A stretch of 47,036 bases of DNA from Nitrospirota bacterium (GTDB taxonomy: Bacteria; Nitrospirota; Thermodesulfovibrionia; Thermodesulfovibrionales; UBA1546). The notes beneath the pieces are model-generated. The model did not search any database. It had not been told where the DNA came from and was given only the letters and a program-made list of their open reading frames with translations. Both the position numbers and the translations under genes were made by a program. Of the stretch, positions 42,675 through 47,036 are shown one piece after another (position 1 is the first letter of the stretch; each line of letters starts with the position of its first letter). The stretch is taken from NCBI GenBank assembly GCA_016208915.1, contig JACQXE010000021.1, positions 1-47,036 on the forward strand. The letters are read 5' to 3'.

Positions 42675-43292
42675 TTAACCGATCCAAACCGTTTTCTTGA
42701 AATCTTTCATCCCCTCTATAAGAATGAACATACCACCTGCCTGCCCTATTTTCAGTTTATCTTCTATTCCGTAATATTTAAGGCACGTGCTGCATGAATA
42801 CATAGAAACACCCATCTGTTCTATCTCTTTAAGCAAGACTGCAATAGTCTCATCAACTGATGTAAGTTTAACCCCGGCATTTAGGAAAAATATTGTATCA
42901 GGCAGTTCCTTTGTCACCTTCATTGTCTCAAAGAATCCCTTCATTAAAATCTTTCCCAACTCTTCATCTTTTCCTATAACGTCTGAGCTTACTACAAAGA
43001 ATATGCCCTTTTTTGATTCTTCCTGCACTTCACTGCTAACCGCTGACTGCTGATTGCTGACTGTTTCAGATACTTCACAGGGATACCCTTTAACTATCTT
43101 CACACGCCAGTACCCATCTTCTTTTAAGGTCTCTGAATAAAAGGCATTTTTTGAGGCAAACCTGCCAAGGTTGCTTACTGATGCCTCATTGTCAACGAGG
43201 ACTTCTACAATGCCTTCATTTACTTTGGATAATTCCTCATCTGCCATAATCACAGGTTTTGGACATCCCAACCCTCTTGCATCAAGACGCAT
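42675..43292 (-). CDS. yedF: YedF-like sulfurtransferase/selenium-metabolism protein
   Basis: 205 aa. N-terminal TusA-like domain (LDARGLGCPKPVIMADEEL with the conserved Cys-Pro) and a C-terminal DsrE-like domain (FFVVSSDVIGKDEELG, IFFLNAGVKL, YSCSTCLKYYG). Ribosome site AGAGGGA precedes the ATG. The linker (SETVSNQQSAVSSEV) is a translated dispersed repeat. It is the first gene of the yedF-rhodanese-GT-radical SAM-FeS/VTT-GT run. No selD/selA is in the window, so selenium use is unproven. Confidence 0.9.
   Translation of the reverse strand: MRLDARGLGCPKPVIMADEELSKVNEGIVEVLVDNEASVSNLGRFASKNAFYSETLKEDGYWRVKIVKGYPCEVSETVSNQQSAVSSEVQEESKKGIFFVVSSDVIGKDEELGKILMKGFFETMKVTKELPDTIFFLNAGVKLTSVDETIAVLLKEIEQMGVSMYSCSTCLKYYGIEDKLKIGQAGGMFILIEGMKDFKKTVWIG
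43031..43064. repeat. CTGACTGCTGATTGCTGACTG-type repeat in frame within yedF
   Basis: Plus strand carries the units GCTAACCGCTGACTGC and TGATTGCTGACTG. Such CTGACTGCTGA words form short dispersed repeats in many genomes. Here they encode the QQSAVS linker between the TusA-like and DsrE-like domains. Confidence 0.6.
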
Positions 43293-43467
43293 AAAATTCC
43301 CTCTCTAACTCTTTTTCTATAATCAAGCATAACTATTAAAGTGGGATTACTTCCAATAGTTAATTCCAATGTATAAACAGATACTTATAGTTATTGTCTA
43401 TAAGACCGTATGCGGCGGCAAAACAATAGCAGTCTAAATGTAAATGAAGCGAAGGAAAAAATATTGG

Positions 43468-44073
43468 TTAGGCAGAAATCATTTGCAGCGACTCATATGC
43501 TGCGGTTAAATAATTCCCGTGTTGAAGTTCTCTGATAAAATCATCGCTATTATAGATGTCTTTTTCAAAGACTGTGGCTATTTTACCTACTTCTTCGATT
43601 GTATGGGCATCGCTGCCGCCAACTTCTTTTATACGATTTTGCTGTTTGCTGATCCAATTCCTGCAACTCTCATTCTCTGACGAATGATTTCTCCCGTTTA
43701 ACATTTCTATTATCTCCGAATACTGAAGAATGTTTAACGTTACCGGCCTGCTACTCCGAAATGGATGCGCGGGGATAATCACTCCACCCTCTTTTTTTAC
43801 CCATCTGTAAAGTTCCTCGGCTCTCATATCTCGAGGAATGTAATCAACAGGTCCGAATACTAAAAAGTCACCATCTGACGTTGTATATTCCAGACCTACA
43901 ATTACACAGATTTCTGACTTATTAGCAATATCCTCGACCACAGGCTTTGAGGCTATGGTATCGTGATCAGTTATGCAAATACCATCAAGTCCTATTTCAC
44001 GCGCCCTGCATAGAAGTTTCGGGATTTTGATTATGCTGCAAGGAGAGAAGTGAGTATGTATATGTATATCCAT
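43468..44073 (-). CDS. PHP-domain metal-dependent phosphoesterase
   Basis: About 201 aa. DIHIHTHFSPCS (first metal motif HxH), ICITDHDTIASKP, VVGLEYTTSDGDF-like string with Glu, IIPAHPFRSSRP and GGSDAHTIEEVGK are the four PHP metal motifs. Start ATG at 44073 directly precedes the first motif; a longer frame to 44154 lacks ribosome-site support. Divergent from the ApgM-like gene. Likely a small-molecule phosphoesterase; substrate unknown. Confidence 0.88.
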   Translation of the reverse strand: MDIHIHTHFSPCSIIKIPKLLCRAREIGLDGICITDHDTIASKPVVEDIANKSEICVIVGLEYTTSDGDFLVFGPVDYIPRDMRAEELYRWVKKEGGVIIPAHPFRSSRPVTLNILQYSEIIEMLNGRNHSSENESCRNWISKQQNRIKEVGGSDAHTIEEVGKIATVFEKDIYNSDDFIRELQHGNYLTAAYESLQMISA

Positions 44074-44201
44074 TATCATAGTTACATGATATGCCTTTGC
44101 TCTATTTGTTGTCAAATAGTTATCGCCGATGGAAAAGATTTTATACATAGGCATTATCTATTAGCAGAATCGACTTTGACTATGTTATAAAATATCCCAT
44201 T

Positions 44202-45500
44202 ATGAGATGCATTCTTATAATCCTCGACGGCCTCGGAGACAGAGGGCATGATTGTTTTGACGGCGCAACACCCCTTCAGGCGGCATATACGCCAAACCTC
44301 GATTATCTCTCATCTTTGGGAATGAACGGTTTATTTCATGCAACGATGCAGGGCATTCCGATGTCGAGCGAGACAGCGCACTTCATAATCTTCGGTTATG
44401 ATGCCGGAGATTTTCCCGGGCGCGGGCCGATTGAAGCTATAGGTAAAGGTATAGATATCGGATATGACGATGTTGCTGTTTTGTGTCACATGTGCTATGT
44501 CGAGCAACGCCAAAACAACCTTATCCTCAAATGGGGACGGCCTGTTATCTCCGGCGATGAGTCCCGTATGCTTATGCATGAGATACAATCCTTTGAAACA
44601 AATGGGGTCTCGATCAACCTTATCCCTTCAAGCAAGATTGACGGATTCCTTGTTCTAAATGGCAATGCGTCTGAAAAAATCACTGATTCTGATCCTATCT
44701 ATGAGGGAAAGCCATTGATGGAGATTGTTCCTATCTCTCAAAAAAAAACATCGCCTGCTTCAAAAAAGACCGCACATGCATTAAACAAATACCTTATCTG
44801 GTGTCACAAGATCCTCTCTGATCATCAGATAAACAAGAACCGCATAACAAGGGGGCTTCCGCCGGTCAACGCGATAGTTACGCAGAGAGCAGGGAAAAGG
44901 AAGAAATTGCCTGCCTTTAGGGAAATGTGGGGAATGCGCGGGTTATCCATATCCTCAGGCGCTATTTACTGGGGGCTTTGCAGCGAACTGGGGATTGATA
45001 CAATCAAGGTTAAAGACACTGGCAATGTTGAGGAGGATTTAAAATATCGCCTGCGCCTTGCCAAAGATGCCGGAGATTACGATTTTATCCATGTGCATAC
45101 AAAGATGCCTGACGAGGCAGGGCATACCAAAAACCCATCGTACAAAAAAGAGGTGATAGAAGCTATTGACCGCGCAATGTCTGTTGCAGTCAATGAGATT
45201 ATACCAGACAGAGAAACCCTGCTTGTTGTTACTGCTGACCATTCAACAGCAAGTTCAGGCGCAATGATACACACAGGTGAAACAGTGCCATTAATGATGA
45301 TTGGGAAACATGTGAGAAAAGATAAGGTTGGCAAATTCAACGAGGTCACTTGTCCGAGAGGGGCGCTCGGAATTATAAGAGGGAGAGAACTAAGGTATCT
45401 TATCCTTAATTTTCTTGACAGGGCAAAATTGCAGGGGCTCATGGATACGCCTGCTGACCAACCTTATTATCCAGGAAATTACAGGCCTTTGACACTTTAA
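44202..45500 (+). CDS. apgM: ApgM-like 2,3-bisphosphoglycerate-independent phosphoglycerate mutase or related metalloenzyme
   Basis: 432 aa alkaline-phosphatase-superfamily enzyme. LIILDGLGDRG (metal Asp), the nucleophile region GIPMSSETAHFIIFG, GRGPIEAIGKGI, then IHVHTKMPDEAGHTKNP and VVTADHSTASSGAMIHTGE supply the usual metal Asp and His residues. Archaeal-type ApgM is found in many anaerobes, and also includes enzymes that act on other phosphomonoesters. The next gene starts one base after this stop. Confidence 0.88.
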   Translation: MRCILIILDGLGDRGHDCFDGATPLQAAYTPNLDYLSSLGMNGLFHATMQGIPMSSETAHFIIFGYDAGDFPGRGPIEAIGKGIDIGYDDVAVLCHMCYVEQRQNNLILKWGRPVISGDESRMLMHEIQSFETNGVSINLIPSSKIDGFLVLNGNASEKITDSDPIYEGKPLMEIVPISQKKTSPASKKTAHALNKYLIWCHKILSDHQINKNRITRGLPPVNAIVTQRAGKRKKLPAFREMWGMRGLSISSGAIYWGLCSELGIDTIKVKDTGNVEEDLKYRLRLAKDAGDYDFIHVHTKMPDEAGHTKNPSYKKEVIEAIDRAMSVAVNEIIPDRETLLVVTADHSTASSGAMIHTGETVPLMMIGKHVRKDKVGKFNEVTCPRGALGIIRGRELRYLILNFLDRAKLQGLMDTPADQPYYPGNYRPLTL

Positions 45501-45501
45501 A

Positions 45502-46347
45502 ATGGACAAAAAACTTCTTGAAATTCTTGTTGATAAGCCTAATCTCGTGGCTGACCTTCCTGAATGGATGCTTCCCGGATCAGCGATTAATAAAATCAGA
45601 AACACTGAAAACACTGCTATAGCGGAGATAGCCGGAAGGGACAGTATTGCCGCTGTTATACGGGCATGCGAGACAAATGCTATAAAGGCAATTATTCCGA
45701 CAATAGCTTATACAGGCACAGAATTCGGCAATTGGGATGTTACTTTTGAAAAGATAGTGTTGTTAAAGCGCCTCTTAAAAAACAGGAATGTCATTGTATT
45801 CAATCCTATTGTCCTTGGTTCTCCCAAATTCTGGTGGAAGCTGTGTGGAAGATATGCAATGCATATGTTTAAATCTTTCGGCTTTTATTCCCATTGCATA
45901 GGCTGTCACCTGTATCTGCATGCCATAAGGATACCCATCGCCAAAAAGTTAGGCTGTCATACAGTAATCGGCGGTGAAAGGGAGCTTCACGACGGAAAAA
46001 TCAAAGTCAACCAGACAGGCGTTGCTCTGGATGCTTATATATCTTTTTTAGAAAAATTCGGCATAAAACTCCTGCTTCCTCTCAGACATGAAAAGTCAGG
46101 AGAAAAGATTGAGGAGATTATAGGTGAAACATGGGATGAGGGAAGAGGACAGCTTGAATGTGTGTTGAGCAAAAATTATCAGGAGCCTGACGGGAAAGTC
46201 CAGCTTTATGAAGATGCTATAAAGAGATTCTTGGATGAATTTGCAGTAAGAATTGCTGAAGATGCGGTTATAGGATATCTTGAAAAAATAGGGTCTTTCG
46301 TAAAAAAGTTGAAAGACACTACTAAGGAGAAAAAAACTGAACTATAA
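45502..46347 (+). CDS. PP-loop ATPase-like protein coupled to apgM
   Basis: 281 aa. EIAGRDSIAAV (residues 42-52) is a degenerate version of the SGGxDS pyrophosphatase loop of N-type ATP-PPases; a CIGCH pair at residues 132-136 could bind metal. Later motifs GGERELHDGKIKVNQTG and LLPLRHEKSGEKIEEIIGE look conserved. I do not recognise a named family. One-base spacing to apgM implies translational coupling and a shared pathway. Confidence 0.8.
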   Translation: MDKKLLEILVDKPNLVADLPEWMLPGSAINKIRNTENTAIAEIAGRDSIAAVIRACETNAIKAIIPTIAYTGTEFGNWDVTFEKIVLLKRLLKNRNVIVFNPIVLGSPKFWWKLCGRYAMHMFKSFGFYSHCIGCHLYLHAIRIPIAKKLGCHTVIGGERELHDGKIKVNQTGVALDAYISFLEKFGIKLLLPLRHEKSGEKIEEIIGETWDEGRGQLECVLSKNYQEPDGKVQLYEDAIKRFLDEFAVRIAEDAVIGYLEKIGSFVKKLKDTTKEKKTEL

Positions 46348-46351
46348 TGTT

Positions 46352-46484
46352 GTCATACCCGCGAAGCCTGTCCCCGAGGACAGTAGTCGGGGAGCGGGTA
46401 TCCAGCGAGCAAGCAACTACTTGTCCGCCTCAGCGGATCCGACGAGTCGGAAAAAGACTGGATTCCCGTTTTCACGGGAATGAC
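46352..46484. repeat. Dispersed GTCATACCC...GGGAATGAC inverted repeat
   Basis: A 133-base intergenic element directly after the PP-loop-like gene. Ends pair as GTCATACCCGCG and CGGGAATGAC, with inner CCCCGAGGAC/GTCGGGG and TCCGCCTCAGCGGA palindromes. Same family as the in-frame copy in the glycosyltransferase at 41.9 kb; inner words also occur in udg. No coding content. Confidence 0.85.
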
Positions 46485-46512
46485 GCATTTTGCTTACTCA
46501 ATAGCAGTATTT

Positions 46513-46531
46513 GGACTTTATAAGTCCTTTT
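46513..46531 (+). terminator. Weak intrinsic terminator
   Basis: GGACTT (46513-46518), loop TAT, AAGTCC (46522-46527), then TTTT. Plausible end for the apgM/PP-loop transcript. Confidence 0.45.
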
Positions 46532-46615
46532 CAACTAAAATACGAAAGAACGAAAAAATAAAAAGCTAATTCCATAAACCTCAAAGAAGTTCGAAACAAA
46601 ATAACCACTTAACTT

Positions 46616-46636
46616 AGCTAAATAATTAGCTTTTTT
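46616..46636 (+). terminator. AT-rich hairpin with T-run
   Basis: AGCTAA (46616-46621) pairs with TTAGCT (46626-46631), followed by five T. An alternative longer pairing uses AAAAGCTAATT at 46561. It lies just before the riboswitch promoter and would insulate it from upstream transcription. Confidence 0.45.
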
Positions 46637-46641
46637 ATATC

Positions 46642-46669
46642 TTGACAAAAAGTATTTTTATGGTAAGAT
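46642..46669 (+). promoter_or_regulatory. Promoter of the riboswitch leader
   Basis: TTGACA (46642-46647), 16-base spacer, TAAGAT (46664-46669). Predicted start near 46676, about 45 bases before the aptamer. Confidence 0.6.
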
Positions 46670-46721
46670 TTGAATATAGAATTAATAAACTATTTAATAC
46701 TTGCAATTTTGAGCTAATAAC

Positions 46722-46807
46722 TATTCCGACAAAGCCAAATCCTTTGCGAAAAGGAGGCGGAAAGCGGCGGGTCTTCTTTTAGGAGACAGGAAGATGGCCG
46801 AGCTGCC
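46722..46807 (+). promoter_or_regulatory. Cyclic-di-GMP-I (GEMM) type riboswitch aptamer
   Basis: Core elements in order: CCGACAAAGCCAAATCC, a 5-bp stem CCTTT/AAAGG capped by a GCGA tetraloop, AGGCGGAAAGCGGCGGGTCT, a variable loop, GAGACAGG, and ATGGCCGAGCTGCC. This follows the GEMM-I layout (AAAGxCAAAxC, GNRA-capped P-stem, GCxxAAGC, GGGTCT, GACAGG, GCCGxGxTGCC). Class I binds c-di-GMP; some members prefer cGAMP, and specificity cannot be judged here. The 3' part doubles as the left arm of a terminator. Confidence 0.75.
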
Positions 46808-46834
46808 TTTTTCTTCGGCAGCTCGGCCTTTTTT
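46796..46834 (+). terminator. Riboswitch expression-platform terminator
   Basis: GGCCGAGCTGCC (46796-46807) pairs perfectly over 12 bp with GGCAGCTCGGCC (46817-46828), followed by TTTTTTATTTT. The left arm overlaps the aptamer 3' end, so ligand binding and termination are mutually exclusive, suggesting an ON switch (inference). Confidence 0.85.
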
Positions 46835-46968
46835 ATTTTCAATGAAACTCCCCGCCGCAGAGACAGCGAGGTATCCAAAATCTCCCCGCCCTTGACAGGT
46901 TGTCCGACAATTTGGCAATCATTAAGTGGTAGAATAGATGTCAAAACATTCAAAAGGAGTGCAACAGA
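46835..46968 (+). other. Riboswitch-to-transposase spacer, probable IS left end
   Basis: Contains TTGACAGGTTGTCCGACAA, whose TTGTC/GACAA symmetry suggests an IS terminal region or promoter, then TAGAAT as a possible -10 and AAAGGAG before the ATG at 46969. The exact IS boundary cannot be set because the right end lies outside the window. Confidence 0.4.
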
Positions 46969-47036
46969 TGGCATATATGCAGTCATACAAAGACCAAACA
47001 TGGTTGCTTCCACCAAGCATAGAGGATCTTATACCG
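46969..47036 (+). mobile_element. IS transposase N-terminus, probably IS1182-like (cut by window edge)
   Basis: ATG after AAAGGAG. The 22 visible residues read MAYMQSYKDQTWLLPPS followed by IEDLIP, the typical opening of IS1182/IS5-type transposases, in which a QxxLLPPSL.DLIP(E/D)DH motif precedes the DDE domain. The rest lies outside the window, so the family is provisional. Confidence 0.65.

Noticed and set aside
46714-47016. 100-codon minus-strand ORF over the riboswitch and IS start
   Set aside because: It runs antisense through the aptamer, terminator and transposase start with no protein family features.
1-47036. CRISPR arrays, rRNA or tRNA genes
   Set aside because: No regularly spaced direct repeats of 25-40 bases and no rRNA core or tRNA cloverleaf with a TTCRANNC T-arm were found by eye. 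The cloverleaf-like element at 35.8 kb lacks tRNA motifs.

Overview
The window looks like a chromosomal segment of a Gram-negative, AT-leaning bacterium. It carries outer-membrane lipid-transport (Mla) genes, an outer-membrane barrel protein, a lipoprotein and MiaB/MtaB-type enzymes. Radical-SAM, DUF362-ferredoxin, archaeal-type phosphoglycerate mutase, YedF and two-subunit molybdenum hydroxylase genes together suggest Nitrospirota or a related anaerobic/deltaproteobacterial-type lineage. That placement is inference from gene content; there is no rRNA, and I found no tRNA or CRISPR array.

Left part (1-10.9 kb, plus strand): an unrecognised 215-aa protein, the NAD(P)HX repair enzyme nnrDE, a reverse-strand PIN toxin/antitoxin pair, a secreted subtilisin-like protease broken by three frameshifts, a short relic of a second nnrD C-terminus, glutamine-dependent NAD synthetase and a DUF362/ferredoxin protein. 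NAD synthesis and repair recur across the window (nnrDE, nadE, nadA, nadK). A compact promoter-hairpin-U-run unit on the minus strand at 10.89-10.99 kb looks like a small RNA gene with an exposed anti-Shine-Dalgarno stretch.

Accessory part (11.4-15.7 kb): a type II restriction-modification system (HTH-fused methyltransferase, MvaI/BcnI-like endonuclease, XRE controller with a palindromic operator). It is followed by two small genes separated by a well-formed integron attC site, which indicates a cassette remnant without a visible integrase.

Housekeeping part (15.8-43.3 kb, almost all minus strand): mlaE-mlaF-mlaD-TPR lipoprotein-trmD-rplS-rnhB-dtxR-miaB-mtaB; iorA-iorB-xdhC-mocA-yihY (molybdenum hydroxylase, its maturation, and a membrane protein fused to a cNMP domain); udg-ubiX-glgB-lytic transglycosylase-nadA; pgeF-tsaE-nadK. 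The last run is yedF-rhodanese-glycosyltransferase-BioB-like radical SAM-FeS/VTT fusion-glycosyltransferase, which reads as one co-transcribed pathway of unknown product. The MlaF homologue has lost nearly all of its ATPase motifs.

Right end (43.4-47.0 kb): a PHP phosphoesterase, an ApgM-like phosphoglycerate mutase coupled to a PP-loop-like protein, a dispersed repeat, and a cyclic-di-GMP-I type riboswitch with its own promoter and terminator. The downstream neighbour is now the start of an IS transposase cut by the window edge.

A theme across the window is that several unrelated dispersed repeat families sit in frame inside conserved protein genes (nnrDE, nadE, udg, pgeF, a glycosyltransferase, yedF) and are translated as linkers or tails.
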